Source of the DNA: Microcaldota archaeon
GTDB taxonomy: Archaea; Micrarchaeota; Micrarchaeia; Micrarchaeales; Micrarchaeaceae
Assembly: GCA_021811435.1 (NCBI GenBank)
Contig: JAJZOR010000009.1
Span: 1 to 42,189 of the forward strand
Direction of reading: 5' to 3'
DNA: 42,189 nucleotides
The translations under genes were made by a program, and so were the position numbers. A model generated the notes under the pieces. The model searched no databases and was not told where the DNA came from. It worked only from the letters and a program-made list of their open reading frames with translations. Below are positions 31,765-41,769 of the stretch, one piece after another. Position 1 is the first letter of the stretch; each line of letters starts with the position of its first letter.

Positions 31765-32793
31765 CTATGAAATGCTCGCCACGCCCTTGAACGACGCCAG
31801 CTGCTGGCCCACTTCGTCCGCCGAGTTGAACACCTCTATCTTGACGCGGTTCCGCTCGGCCTTCTCCAGGACCGCCTGGATGCCGCGCTCGCCCAGCATG
31901 CTGTCATTAACAAGGACGGCCTTCGCCTCGTAGTCCTCTATCGCCTTGGATACGCCTTCTGCGCCGTACTTGGATCTCCCGACCGAGAGCCCGGTAAGGA
32001 ACTGCTCCATCAGCGCGAACTCCTGCCTTATCCTCTCGCGCTCCAGTATCCTGCCTACCCTGTCGCTCCTTATGAGCTCGTATATCCCCGTGCGCTCGGT
32101 GTTGCTGGCGCCCTCAAATATGAACCTCTTGGACGGCTTCTTCAGGTCGCCTGCATCCTCCATCCTCTTCTTCACGTCCTCCTTGGTGAAGCCGGGGCCG
32201 GCTATTACTACCGTGTCGGCCTTCATACCAGTGGCAAGGGCTATTATGGCGTTGAAGTACTTGGTCTCAGTCTCGGTGAACTCCTTCTGGCTCATCCTCT
32301 TGCTGAGCCTGCTGTACACCTCGTTGCCGAACTGGACTCCGTAGCCCAGCAGGTAGGCCGGCAGCGCCTTCTCCTCGTCCGCGACTATCAGGCCCAGCCT
32401 CGGCCTCTTCGAGTCCGATACTGCGTTCCTCAGCACGTCTATTATGTAGTCGTGCCAGTGGGCCTTGGTTATCTCGAGCTCGTCCCCGGGCGCTATGTTA
32501 AGGGTGTGGTAGCTGTTGAGCCTTATGTAGTCCATCGGCTTGCCCTCCACTATCTTGCCCATGACCCTGAGGCGCTCCGCGTTCTTGTCCAGCTCGGTCC
32601 TCTCCAGCCTCAGCCTCACCACCACGTCCTTGAGCTCGCCTACGTCGCTCTCGCTCGACCTGAACCTCCTTACGCTCTCCGATTTCACCAGGTCGTCGGG
32701 GAACAGGATCCGCTGCAGGGTCCACAGGTCCTCCAGCGTGTCCACTCTGAGCTTCATGGAGCCTGCGCCTTCGTAGAACCTTATTATCTTCAT
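31765..32793 (-). CDS. pelA: mRNA surveillance protein Pelota (aPelota/Dom34)
   Basis: aPelota, with aEF1A and ABCE1, frees stalled ribosomes; it looks like release factor aRF1 but lacks the GGQ loop. The 342 residues show the N-terminal Sm-like domain (KIIRFYEGAGSMKLRVDTLEDLW...; MDYIRLNSYHTLNIAPGDELEITK). The central domain (RPRLGLIVADEEKALPAYLLGYG...; ADTVVIAGPGFTKED) and the eL30-like C-domain (AVLVNDSMLG) follow. No GGQ is present. It is divergent from the DedA gene. Confidence 0.95.
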   Translation of the reverse strand: MKIIRFYEGAGSMKLRVDTLEDLWTLQRILFPDDLVKSESVRRFRSSESDVGELKDVVVRLRLERTELDKNAERLRVMGKIVEGKPMDYIRLNSYHTLNIAPGDELEITKAHWHDYIIDVLRNAVSDSKRPRLGLIVADEEKALPAYLLGYGVQFGNEVYSRLSKRMSQKEFTETETKYFNAIIALATGMKADTVVIAGPGFTKEDVKKRMEDAGDLKKPSKRFIFEGASNTERTGIYELIRSDRVGRILERERIRQEFALMEQFLTGLSVGRSKYGAEGVSKAIEDYEAKAVLVNDSMLGERGIQAVLEKAERNRVKIEVFNSADEVGQQLASFKGVASIS

Positions 32794-32854
32794 GGGACAT
32801 AGGGATTTGGCACAAGCATTTTAAAAGGCTTTTACTAAATGCATATGTGCCCGC

Positions 32855-33496
32855 ATGTACGGTCTTGTCTACGCAGTTGTCTCATCAGGCTCCGGTTTCT
32901 ACGCGTACGCGATGCAGCTAGTATCCAGCTACGGCGTGCTGGCGGTGTTCATACTCATGGCCTTGGAGGGCTCTTCCCTGCCGATACCGAGCGAGGTCGT
33001 TCTGCCGCTCGCTGGCGGGCTTGTCGCAGCAAACCCAAGCGCCTTTAATTTCTGGGTCGTGCTCGCCGCGGCCATAATGGGCAGCACAGTGGGTCTTGCA
33101 GTCGACTACTACATAGGCTACTTCATAGGCAAGGACATAGTCTACAAGCACCTCAACCTGTTCAGGGTGAAGAAGAGCACCCTTGACAACTTCGATGAGT
33201 GGTTCGACAGGAACAGGATCGCGGTAGTGTTCCTGAGCAGGTTCATACCGGTGTTCAGGACCGTAATGAGCATCCCCGCAGGGTTCGCCAGGATGGACAA
33301 GAAGGCGTTCTTCGCGTATTCCATAGCCGGGACCTGCATTTGGGACATCGCCCTAATGGCCATCGGCTTCTACACGGTGAATTCTACAACCACACCGTCG
33401 TCCGCTATATTCGCAATGACTATAGCAGGGGTTATGGTGTTGGCGGTTTACCTCATATACAAGTATTCCAAGGTGCATTCGCGCAGGAATAAGTAG
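32855..33496 (+). CDS. DedA/VTT-domain membrane protein
   Basis: A 213-residue membrane protein of the DedA (SNARE-associated, VTT) family. ALEGSSLPIPSEVVLPLAGG (about 39-58) carries the conserved acidic/Pro pattern, the YYIGYFIGKD region follows, and FLSRFIPVFRTVMSIPAGFARMD (about 128-150) holds the family's conserved arginines. Relatives act as proton-dependent lipid scramblases or flippases, including of polyprenyl-phosphate carriers. It lies 41 bases before aglB, the dolichol-sugar-using oligosaccharyltransferase, so recycling of that carrier is plausible; this is inference. Confidence 0.9.
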   Translation: MYGLVYAVVSSGSGFYAYAMQLVSSYGVLAVFILMALEGSSLPIPSEVVLPLAGGLVAANPSAFNFWVVLAAAIMGSTVGLAVDYYIGYFIGKDIVYKHLNLFRVKKSTLDNFDEWFDRNRIAVVFLSRFIPVFRTVMSIPAGFARMDKKAFFAYSIAGTCIWDIALMAIGFYTVNSTTTPSSAIFAMTIAGVMVLAVYLIYKYSKVHSRRNK

Positions 33497-33537
33497 ATTC
33501 TCATCAAAAATAATTCCATGCTTGATTCGCTTGCTTT

Positions 33538-36105
33538 GTGGCTGGTGTGATGCAGAAGGAGTGGGAGAAGATCCAGAAGGAACTAGGGAAGGCGCCCAAC
33601 AAGGGAGACGCCCCGATACAGGGCCCGCAAGAGGCCGAACAGTCAAATCGGCCTGGACTTCTGGAGCGGCTGTCCGCATTCGGGCCGCAGAACAGGTACG
33701 CGTTCGCCGCAATGTTCATAGCAATAATAATAATCGCCATATGGCTCAGGCTGGGCATGGTGCAGTATCAGGGCTTCTTCGAGCCTGACGGGTTTTTCCA
33801 TTACTCCGTGATAAGGGCGGCAGTGGCCAACGGGTTCAATGTACCGCTGACCCTCGGCATCTCCGGATGGCCGCAGCATAATGCTGTGACAGAGCCGGTA
33901 GGGCTGTACCTAGTCACCCTGCTGCCTTACATGGTGTTGCAGTATGCCGGCGTGAGCTACTACACAATAATGAGGCTGGTGCCTATCGCATTCGGGATAC
34001 TCGATGCGGTAGGCGCATATTTCCTGGCCAGGCTGCTGCTGAAGAGCAGGGTTCTCTCCCTCCTGGCCATGCTGCTGGTCGCTGTTTCCAGCGGAGACAT
34101 CGCGAGGACCGCAGCGCTGATATACAGGGGCGACAGCTTCGTCACGATATTCGTCATAGCCGCGCTTCTGCTGGCCTATCTGGTGTTCCGTTCGGAAGGC
34201 CGCAAGCGGTACGCCTGCGCAGCCGGTTCTGGCGTCGCGCTGAGCCTTGCGGCTGTCGTGTGGGGCGGCGCCTCGTTCGCCTTTATCGTTTACCTAGTAG
34301 CCCTGCTCCTGCTTGTGGTCTACGCCTTCGTGGCCGACAACAAGCGCCTGCTCGAGGACGGCGTCCTTGTGGCCGCGTCGCTGTTACTGGCGTACCTGCT
34401 GGAGCATCTGTACATGTCCCTCTACATAATAAGGGGCCACCCCGCGCTTTCCGGCACCGGCTTCTTCGTGTTCTACGTTCCTGTAGCCCTGGGGGCCGTC
34501 CTAGCGCTCGTGCTCCTTAAGAGGATGGACGGTATAGGCTTGGTGAGGACGTGGGCAAAGAGGGTTATGCTCGTGGCCTGCGCCTCTGTGGTAGTGGTCG
34601 TGGTGATGCTCATATTCTTCGGCTCCTACCTGCAGGACACAGCTAGCGGCGGAGGCATACTGCTGTCGCAAAACGCGCTGCTGTCCACAATACAGGAACT
34701 CCAGCCGCCCACTTATGCCTTCCTATGGACCAGCTTCGGGTTCCAGCTGTACCTGGCGCCCATCGGCGTAGTCCTTTTCCTGCTGCTCGCAGGCGCAGTG
34801 GACCCGGGCCGCAGCGCGCAAGAGTCCGGCACGGCTGGCAACCACACGGTCATGGTAATTGCAGTTATAATCTATTACATGTCTGCATTCTTCGCCAGCT
34901 ACTCAATAATTTCGTTCCTCCCTACGGCAAACGAGCAGGCCACAGTTTTCACGTACATGGAGCTGATACCTATAGCGTTGGCCCTGGCCCTGCCCCTGCT
35001 GGACCGGCGCATCAGGGCCACCTCTGGGCTCAGGCTAGGGCAGCGCGGGATGCTGGCAGGGTTCGCCATACTGATCGGCTACCTCGCAGTGACCTTCTAT
35101 CTGGCGATAAACGCGCAGAGATTCAATTCCCTCGTGTCCGTGCCGCTGGCGATATTCTCGGCATACGGGGTCTACGCCGCGTGGAAGCTGCTTTATGACG
35201 GCGCCGGAAGCATCAAGGTCTGGGTAGGGACCGCCGCAGCAGTATTCGTCGCCGTGGTATTGATATACGGCATATACATAACTGCGGTCGAATCTATGTA
35301 TACTGCGCCGGCCGACGGAATAAACACGCAGTTCCTCCAGGCGATGTCATGGATGAAGAACAACACCGCCCCCAATGCCACCGTATTGGCGATCTGGCCG
35401 GACGGCAGCGTAGTCGAGGGCTGGGCCAACAGGACCAGCCTCATGGACAGCGTGGGCGGCCAGACCGCAGACATAATATTCAACTACTCGGACTTCCTGT
35501 TCAGCACTGACAACAGCTCCAAGTTCCTGTACCAGTACGGCAAGCCGCAGTATCTCATAGGGAGGGAGTTCTGGCTGCAGGAACTGGGCGGCATAGCTAC
35601 CGAGGGCAACCTGAGCAACACCATGAGGCCCGAATTCGGCTACATCAACTTCAACGGCTACAGCGAGCAGCAGAACTCCACGTATAGGGCGTTCATCTAC
35701 ACGTCCATCAATTACACTGCGCTGCTGCTAGTGCCATCTTCCAGCCAGGCCCAGAGCGGATCGAGCGTGAAAGCATACATAAAATGCAATAAGCCGTGCC
35801 AGGGAGGCTCCGAGTCCTTCCAGCTGATGAAGAACGTGATGTTCTACAACTCGTCCGACGGCAACTACAGCGAGATAAGTTCGCCGTCGAACACTGCGGT
35901 GAACCTCACGCTGTTGATACTCTACAACGGCACCAGGACGATAAGCGCCGCAGTGCTGGGTTCCGCGCTTCCAGAGAGCAACCTCTTCAAGATAGGGCTG
36001 CTGTGCAGGATAGCGGGGAAGTGCCCGTACATAAACCCGAACGTCACCCTGACTCCGGTGTACCAGAACGGCGACACGACCATACTGAAGGCGACCTACA
36101 AGTGA
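33538..36105 (+). CDS. aglB: Oligosaccharyltransferase AglB/Stt3
   Basis: AglB moves a glycan from a dolichol carrier to Asn in N-x-S/T sites on exported proteins. The protein has 855 residues with about 12-13 membrane helices up to residue 580 and a C-terminal outer domain. FEPDGFFHY (about 80-88) is the first acidic catalytic motif and IYRGDSFVT (about 194-202) the second. The WWDYG position reads AIWPDGSVVEGWANRTSLMD (about 617-636): the acidic residue and the following GWANRTSLMD are kept, but the second Trp and Tyr are replaced. The start is GTG 33538, possibly leaderless; ATG 33550 is an alternative. It converges with the giant surface protein gene. Confidence 0.92.
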   Translation: MAGVMQKEWEKIQKELGKAPNKGDAPIQGPQEAEQSNRPGLLERLSAFGPQNRYAFAAMFIAIIIIAIWLRLGMVQYQGFFEPDGFFHYSVIRAAVANGFNVPLTLGISGWPQHNAVTEPVGLYLVTLLPYMVLQYAGVSYYTIMRLVPIAFGILDAVGAYFLARLLLKSRVLSLLAMLLVAVSSGDIARTAALIYRGDSFVTIFVIAALLLAYLVFRSEGRKRYACAAGSGVALSLAAVVWGGASFAFIVYLVALLLLVVYAFVADNKRLLEDGVLVAASLLLAYLLEHLYMSLYIIRGHPALSGTGFFVFYVPVALGAVLALVLLKRMDGIGLVRTWAKRVMLVACASVVVVVVMLIFFGSYLQDTASGGGILLSQNALLSTIQELQPPTYAFLWTSFGFQLYLAPIGVVLFLLLAGAVDPGRSAQESGTAGNHTVMVIAVIIYYMSAFFASYSIISFLPTANEQATVFTYMELIPIALALALPLLDRRIRATSGLRLGQRGMLAGFAILIGYLAVTFYLAINAQRFNSLVSVPLAIFSAYGVYAAWKLLYDGAGSIKVWVGTAAAVFVAVVLIYGIYITAVESMYTAPADGINTQFLQAMSWMKNNTAPNATVLAIWPDGSVVEGWANRTSLMDSVGGQTADIIFNYSDFLFSTDNSSKFLYQYGKPQYLIGREFWLQELGGIATEGNLSNTMRPEFGYINFNGYSEQQNSTYRAFIYTSINYTALLLVPSSSQAQSGSSVKAYIKCNKPCQGGSESFQLMKNVMFYNSSDGNYSEISSPSNTAVNLTLLILYNGTRTISAAVLGSALPESNLFKIGLLCRIAGKCPYINPNVTLTPVYQNGDTTILKATYK

Positions 36106-36109
36106 CTAT

Positions 36110-39100
36110 CTATTGCTGCAGGCGCGCCCGCCGCCTGGTCGGCCTGCGCTGCCGATTCATGTAGAAGACAATCGATGCAGCGGAGAGCAGCACCAGTATA
36201 GCTACTGCGATGCTGACATTGCCGTAGTCTAGCTGGAATATGCCTATCTGGAAGTTCGCCACGCTCTGGTTAGGCGCGTAAGAGTAGTTGTACTCCTGTG
36301 TGGGTTGATAAAGTCCGGAGAACGGTCCGCTCTGCGCGTAGAACTCGCTCGCCCCTGAGGAATTTGCTATCGGCGTTTCCATGAAAGTCTGTGGCTCAGG
36401 ATATGGGTAGCCGTAGTATCTGGCGGTTATCTGATGCGGGCCTATGCCGCACACTGTTGTGCTGAAGCTGAACTGTCCCGTAGAGTTAGTGAGCGTTATG
36501 TTCATCAAGCCTACCTGCGATGAGAGCGTGCCCGTGCCGTTTGCCATAGTGGGGATGCAGTAAGCCACCTCGCCGTTGCCCAGCGTCTTTATCGCATTTT
36601 TCGGGTCATATATGTTGCAGTCAGGCGGGGATGTCTGCAGCAGGCTCACAGGAGGTGCTGGGCACATGTGGCTCTGGTTGAACTGGGTGGCGAATGTAGT
36701 CATGTTGCCTTCAAGTGCGCCATACAGCCCCTCGCCGACAGGCGCCGCAGTGCTGTTGGCAGGGTCGGCTTGTATGCAGCCCGTATAATTCAATGCATTG
36801 TACGGGAAGGCGCACTTGAGATCGTATTCCAGATACGCTTTCAGCCCCTGAGACAAAGTGCCTCTGGGCGGTTGTCCTATCGGCGGCAGGTCTCCGCCAT
36901 AAGCCGGATTGTAGAAGTTGAGGTTGTAGTCATAATACAGGTAGATTGGCTTGCCAGCAGGCAGCGGGTGGAAAATCGAGCCAGAGGAGCTCTGCTCCCA
37001 CGGGGTGTCGAAGCCAGCGGTGCCGTTTATGTACAAGGTGGTCTGGTTGGGCGCGGACACGTTGGGGTGCGCAGTCACCGAAAGCTGTATCGTGGTTATG
37101 TTGGCGAAGTCCACGTCGAATGGCATGTACACCGTGTTGTTGAAGCGGTCCACGTAGGTATATATGAGCCTGTTGTAGCCCGGCAGGTAGCTGTTATGGG
37201 TCAGGTTGAGGAGCATGCCATTGAGGTGCGTAGACTCGTGGTAGACGGCGAAGAGCTCAACCGGAGGCTTTGGTCCGGTGGCGTTGCCTATGACAGAATA
37301 ATTGAAACCCGAGGATAGGCCGCCCGGCGGTTTGTTTATCGAATAGTAATATCCGCCTGCTGGGTTTCGCAGGCCTATTTTGCCCAGGCTGGAAGCTGAG
37401 CCGCTTTGCGGGAAGCTTTCCTCTATCGCGTAGCCCGGGTATGAACCCTGCATCACATCGTACTGCTGGTATGTCTGGTTCTGGAATCCCTCCAAAGTAT
37501 ACGGGTTTATTATCGGGGACTTGCCGCTCTGCGTTGTGCCGAACGTCTGGTTTACGTATATCTCGCCGAAGACCCTGCTCGTGAATATCGCGTAATTTAT
37601 GTACGGCGGGATTATCAGCGCAGCATCGGAAAGGTTGACTTCATATGGCAGCCCCAATCCAGACTGCTCAAGATAGGTCGGCCCGCCCTCGATCTGGCCT
37701 ATTATTGAAGGCTTAGGCGAGTACCGCTTGGTGTCGACCTGCCCGTAGGTGAACTCCGTAGTCGTGGTCTGCGAATCGCTGGCAGGGAACGAGCAATATT
37801 TGTGCGAATACGGTTGTGGCGGCCTAGACTGGGAGCATACGTCTATCGTGGTGTAATACGGCCCGCTCTGACTGTAACTGAAGTATGGTGGGTACGGGTA
37901 TGATGAATAATAATAATCGTAGTACTGATATTGCCATGGCGGGTTTTGTGATTCACAAGTGCTGCCAGGCGGCCAAGGCTGCCCGGCGCTGTTTTTGAGC
38001 TGCTCATTAGTGTACGTCTGCGTCAGCTGGTAGGTAACGTTGTAAGGCACCAGCACGTAGCCAGAAATCTTGCTCGTCAGGTTTATCGGTCCGAAATACG
38101 GGCTCACTCCTGTGCCCTGATAATTGAAAGTATTATTGCCAAAGCCGGGCAAATTGCTTGCTTTGGTGCCTCCAGGAAATGTTCCGTTGTTGGTCAGGTT
38201 GTTGACTCCGCTCTGCGTAGCGCCGGAGCTTCCTGGTATGGCTCCGGAACTGGGCACGCTGGTGGCCGGAGCCAAGAAGACCGAAGGCGTGCCCTGGCTC
38301 TCTATATACTCGAACGAGCTAGGCACGCCTGCCACTGGTGGGTGCATGTTAGATATCTCCGGGTTCGGGGTGCAGGCGCTCGGGGTTATTATAGAGTCAG
38401 TATAACATGTATACGGCGAATCTGCGCCAAAGGAGAGCTTCGTGTAGTTCTGTATCAGCGGTTTTAACGCAAGAAGCTCAGCAGGTCCACGGGTATTGCT
38501 TCCAAATCCATTGTATTTCATTATCACATTTGCTATAATATAATCAGTGCCGTTGAAGTCAGAGGAGAAGCCAATATTGCCCAAGTTAGATTCTCCGTTA
38601 ACACAGGATGCTCCGCCAAAGAGATCCGACACTTCCTGCGGGTTGCACAATGGCATCAACGGCCCGACTGGCAGGAACCCGTTGTACGTCTGGCTGGTAG
38701 GGTTGTTGCTGCAGCCAACCGCGCAGTAGGCTATCGAACTGCCGCTTGATATGCTTATGTTGGCCGACAGAGGCCAGCCGTAAGGCGGAAAACCCACATT
38801 CAGGTTGGACTGGCTTGCGGACGTCGTCGCCGCATAATTTGTGGCCGATGGCTGCGTGTCCGCATATGGGAATGCCGCCATAGGTATTTCCTTGCCCGAT
38901 GGCAGGAAAGCGCGCAGCATCAATATATTCGAATAGAGCGTGGAAGGCCCTGACAACCCGCCGTTGTTGTTGCTAACGCCGAAATACCAGTCGTCCAATA
39001 CGTATATGATGCCTTGATATACTGCTATACCGAGTGGGAAGTGATTGCCTTCTATGTCATTGGCGCTGCATCCGCTGCTGCAGAAATTCGCGTACGCAGA

Positions 39101-41620
39101 GGCTATCTGGCTGTTCTCAAACGGCCCCCCATTCTCCATATACTTAGAAATGTTCAAGTTCACTGAGGAGTTGGAATATGAAAGGCTCATGTTAGAGGCG
39201 TAGACGAAGGCCTGCTTCGCGGGGTTGGCCGAAGCGTTTACGCCGCCGACCGCGTATACCAGGACGTTTCCGGCATACGGGCTGGCTATATAAATCGCCT
39301 GCCCTCCGGGCGATACGGCGAACTCTGATGTATGGAGGAAGTTTGTGACCCCGGTCGCCAGCGGCACTGACGTGTTCACTGCAACCACCTCCTTGTTGTT
39401 GTCCTGCACGCTGGGTGGGTGTATCTCCGCTATGCCTATCACGTTGGCTGGATTTGAGGAACTGTAATAAACCTGGCCCATTACGAATATGTCCCCTCCG
39501 TAGTCCGTAGCTATCGCAGACGGCGCCAGGTTATTCGTAGCAGTATTGCAAGCTACGCCTGCCCAGCACAGCACCCCGCTTAACGGGTTGCCGTTGACCG
39601 TAGATATGACAGAATAATTGGTTATGTACATAGTCTGCGACTGCTCCGCCGTGATATTCGCCCAGTAATTGCGCCACTCCTGCTGCCATTGGCTGCTAGT
39701 GGTGTTCGGTGGCAGTGTATTCGGCTCGGTATTGCTCGTGTTATAGTAGCCTTCAGGTATGAATCGCGCGGTATAAAGGATAACGTTAGAGCTGCTGCTC
39801 CAGCAGTACACGCAGCCGGCTGTAGAGTTCAAGATGTATACGTAGTCGTTAGGCGCAGAAGTTATGAACGATGGATTGTATATCGAGCCTCCGCCGTATT
39901 TGCCTATCGGGCCTGCGCTTATGAGCCCGCCTATCCTCAGCCCTGCGCGTTTTAATGTATTATTAATGGATGTCGAAGCGGTTATCAGGCTTACTTCCGG
40001 GCTGCTTAATCCATTAGGGTTAGGATTCGAGAATGCGATTACGTTCAACGGAAACGCAGTGAGTTGGCCTCTGGAGCCAGTGCTGACATTAGCGAACAGT
40101 ATCGAACCTGTGTCTATCGGGAATGGATCAAGGTTGGTATTGGGATTGAGATAGTTATGCGGGCTGTAGAGGTCGAAGGACAGGTTGAGGTAGGACAAGC
40201 CTCCGGGCGATGCAGTAGTGGAAATCGCCGGCATGCTTATGTTGTAAAGGAAATACGGCAAAATTGAGACGTTTTCATAGAATAAAGACGCCTTCGCAAC
40301 TACGCCCTCCTGAACGTTGTTGCCGACGTCGCAGAAGTAACCTCCAGCGCACCACACAGTGGTGTACTCTCCAGGCGAAGGGCCAGCATATACCACTACC
40401 CCGGTTTCAGTCGGCCCGCCCTGCGGCGGGTTCGTTATCTCGCCATCGCCGGATATATAAGTATATCCTGATCCGCATGCCGTGGATACAAGAAAATCGT
40501 CGTATAAAGCCCCCAAACAGGCATCAGTATAAAATAATCCGCCATTAGGCGCTGATGTCTGTGTCCATGGCCCGTACGACTGGCTTTCTACTACGAGCTG
40601 CGTAGTGCCGGTTTGCGGGAGAGAAGATGGCACTGATATATTGGCGTTCTTTATGGACAGCAGTTGTGCAGTGGATGCGTAGTTGTACGTGTAATTGCAC
40701 CATACCTGCCATGACTCAGATGCCCGTTGGGTATAATAATTATTTTGGCATGGATTTTTGGCCCCTGGATAATAATTGCAGTCTGTTCCGACATAAAATT
40801 TGGCTACCTGGCCCTGGGTAGGTACTATTTTTGAGTTGTTTATTACGAGATGCTGTACGTACGGGTATTGCGTGGTATTCGGATATAAATAAAGCTGGTT
40901 TAACTGTTCGGCCTGGTTGTTATTAACCTGGTCCAGATTGGCGTAGTTGGAGTACCATGACCATATGCCATACTGCGATTGGGACGGCTCGCCGTTGTAT
41001 ATGTATGATTTCGAGTCGTAACCGCTGGCAAGAATAGGGCGCAGGCAGCTAGATACAGAACCGCATGTCTCTCCGGAATACGCGATATCGTTCACAGTAG
41101 GCCTAGCCAGGTTGCTTGCTACCACCTTGACCTGCGAGGCGGCTGGGTTTGTGTCAGTCCATGACGTTGTAGTTAGTACTCCTATGTTGCTCTGCAACTT
41201 ATCAGTATTTGCAAGGCACTGATCGCCCCCTATGTAAGCGTTAGGGGTGGCGTTGAAATACTCCACAGTCTCGGTAGGGTTAGGCGCAAAAGGGCATGTT
41301 ATGAGGTATTGATTTTTGTTGCTCTGCTGGTTGTAGCTTAGCACTGCCGCAGTCACAGGCAGATTCTGATGAACGTTTCCGTATGGAGTGCCGGGTCCCA
41401 AAGTATCCTGTGGCCCGGTATACGTTGTATTTATTGTCTCTGATGTATTCACAGAGCAGGATCCGGATGATGAGAGTTCAGAGCCCGAGATCATTCCATA
41501 CGAGCAGCTATGCGTTGTGGTCGTCGCGTAGGCTATGCTGCCGTACGATATAACCAGTATCAGTTGGGCTAGAAGTACAGCGATAGAGAATATATTGCAA
41601 GGCTTTGAATTGCCTGACAT
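36110..41620 (-). CDS. Giant secreted, membrane-anchored surface protein (1836 aa)
   Basis: The N-terminus is a signal peptide (IFSIAVLLAQLILVISYGS, then A-x-A near TTTTH). The C-terminus has one membrane helix (VSIAVAILVLLSAASIVFY) and a very basic tail, typical of an archaeal cell-surface anchor. In between it is extremely rich in Asn, Ser, Thr, Tyr, Pro and Gly with dozens of N-x-S/T sequons and frequent paired cysteines. Around 690-940 repeating strands such as GGDIFVMGQVYY, AIYIASPYAGNVLVY and IIYVLDDWYF suggest an NHL or beta-propeller section; an Ig-like part lies near 1700-1770. Its candidate roles are S-layer protein or adhesin. No family is recognised across the whole. The stop lies five bases from the aglB stop. 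Confidence 0.8.
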   Translation of the reverse strand: MSGNSKPCNIFSIAVLLAQLILVISYGSIAYATTTTHSCSYGMISGSELSSSGSCSVNTSETINTTYTGPQDTLGPGTPYGNVHQNLPVTAAVLSYNQQSNKNQYLITCPFAPNPTETVEYFNATPNAYIGGDQCLANTDKLQSNIGVLTTTSWTDTNPAASQVKVVASNLARPTVNDIAYSGETCGSVSSCLRPILASGYDSKSYIYNGEPSQSQYGIWSWYSNYANLDQVNNNQAEQLNQLYLYPNTTQYPYVQHLVINNSKIVPTQGQVAKFYVGTDCNYYPGAKNPCQNNYYTQRASESWQVWCNYTYNYASTAQLLSIKNANISVPSSLPQTGTTQLVVESQSYGPWTQTSAPNGGLFYTDACLGALYDDFLVSTACGSGYTYISGDGEITNPPQGGPTETGVVVYAGPSPGEYTTVWCAGGYFCDVGNNVQEGVVAKASLFYENVSILPYFLYNISMPAISTTASPGGLSYLNLSFDLYSPHNYLNPNTNLDPFPIDTGSILFANVSTGSRGQLTAFPLNVIAFSNPNPNGLSSPEVSLITASTSINNTLKRAGLRIGGLISAGPIGKYGGGSIYNPSFITSAPNDYVYILNSTAGCVYCWSSSSNVILYTARFIPEGYYNTSNTEPNTLPPNTTSSQWQQEWRNYWANITAEQSQTMYITNYSVISTVNGNPLSGVLCWAGVACNTATNNLAPSAIATDYGGDIFVMGQVYYSSSNPANVIGIAEIHPPSVQDNNKEVVAVNTSVPLATGVTNFLHTSEFAVSPGGQAIYIASPYAGNVLVYAVGGVNASANPAKQAFVYASNMSLSYSNSSVNLNISKYMENGGPFENSQIASAYANFCSSGCSANDIEGNHFPLGIAVYQGIIYVLDDWYFGVSNNNGGLSGPSTLYSNILMLRAFLPSGKEIPMAAFPYADTQPSATNYAATTSASQSNLNVGFPPYGWPLSANISISSGSSIAYCAVGCSNNPTSQTYNGFLPVGPLMPLCNPQEVSDLFGGASCVNGESNLGNIGFSSDFNGTDYIIANVIMKYNGFGSNTRGPAELLALKPLIQNYTKLSFGADSPYTCYTDSIITPSACTPNPEISNMHPPVAGVPSSFEYIESQGTPSVFLAPATSVPSSGAIPGSSGATQSGVNNLTNNGTFPGGTKASNLPGFGNNTFNYQGTGVSPYFGPINLTSKISGYVLVPYNVTYQLTQTYTNEQLKNSAGQPWPPGSTCESQNPPWQYQYYDYYYSSYPYPPYFSYSQSGPYYTTIDVCSQSRPPQPYSHKYCSFPASDSQTTTTEFTYGQVDTKRYSPKPSIIGQIEGGPTYLEQSGLGLPYEVNLSDAALIIPPYINYAIFTSRVFGEIYVNQTFGTTQSGKSPIINPYTLEGFQNQTYQQYDVMQGSYPGYAIEESFPQSGSASSLGKIGLRNPAGGYYYSINKPPGGLSSGFNYSVIGNATGPKPPVELFAVYHESTHLNGMLLNLTHNSYLPGYNRLIYTYVDRFNNTVYMPFDVDFANITTIQLSVTAHPNVSAPNQTTLYINGTAGFDTPWEQSSSGSIFHPLPAGKPIYLYYDYNLNFYNPAYGGDLPPIGQPPRGTLSQGLKAYLEYDLKCAFPYNALNYTGCIQADPANSTAAPVGEGLYGALEGNMTTFATQFNQSHMCPAPPVSLLQTSPPDCNIYDPKNAIKTLGNGEVAYCIPTMANGTGTLSSQVGLMNITLTNSTGQFSFSTTVCGIGPHQITARYYGYPYPEPQTFMETPIANSSGASEFYAQSGPFSGLYQPTQEYNYSYAPNQSVANFQIGIFQLDYGNVSIAVAILVLLSAASIVFYMNRQRRPTRRRARLQQ

Positions 41621-41666
41621 GCGCTTTCCTTTTTTGGCGTTTTTGTATTTTGTATACTATTAGCAT

Positions 41667-41679
41667 TGCATATATAAAT
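41667..41679 (-). promoter_or_regulatory. TATA box of the giant surface protein gene
   Basis: On the minus strand this reads aatttatatatgc, a strong archaeal TATA box. It predicts transcription from about 41649 and a leader of about 29 bases before ATG 41620; a weak aaggaaag lies near the start codon. Confidence 0.55.
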
Positions 41680-41769
41680 TGCTTGTAGAGAGCGCTGTGA
41701 ATCCACCGAAAATACCATGGCTAGCTCTTCCGGGGCCATTGTTTTCAACACTCGCATTCGAACACGGAT

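Noticed and set aside
36668-37318. 216-codon plus-strand frame opposite the giant surface protein
   Set aside because: Shadow frame; Arg/Val-rich composition, no motif, and the minus-strand frame is clearly real.
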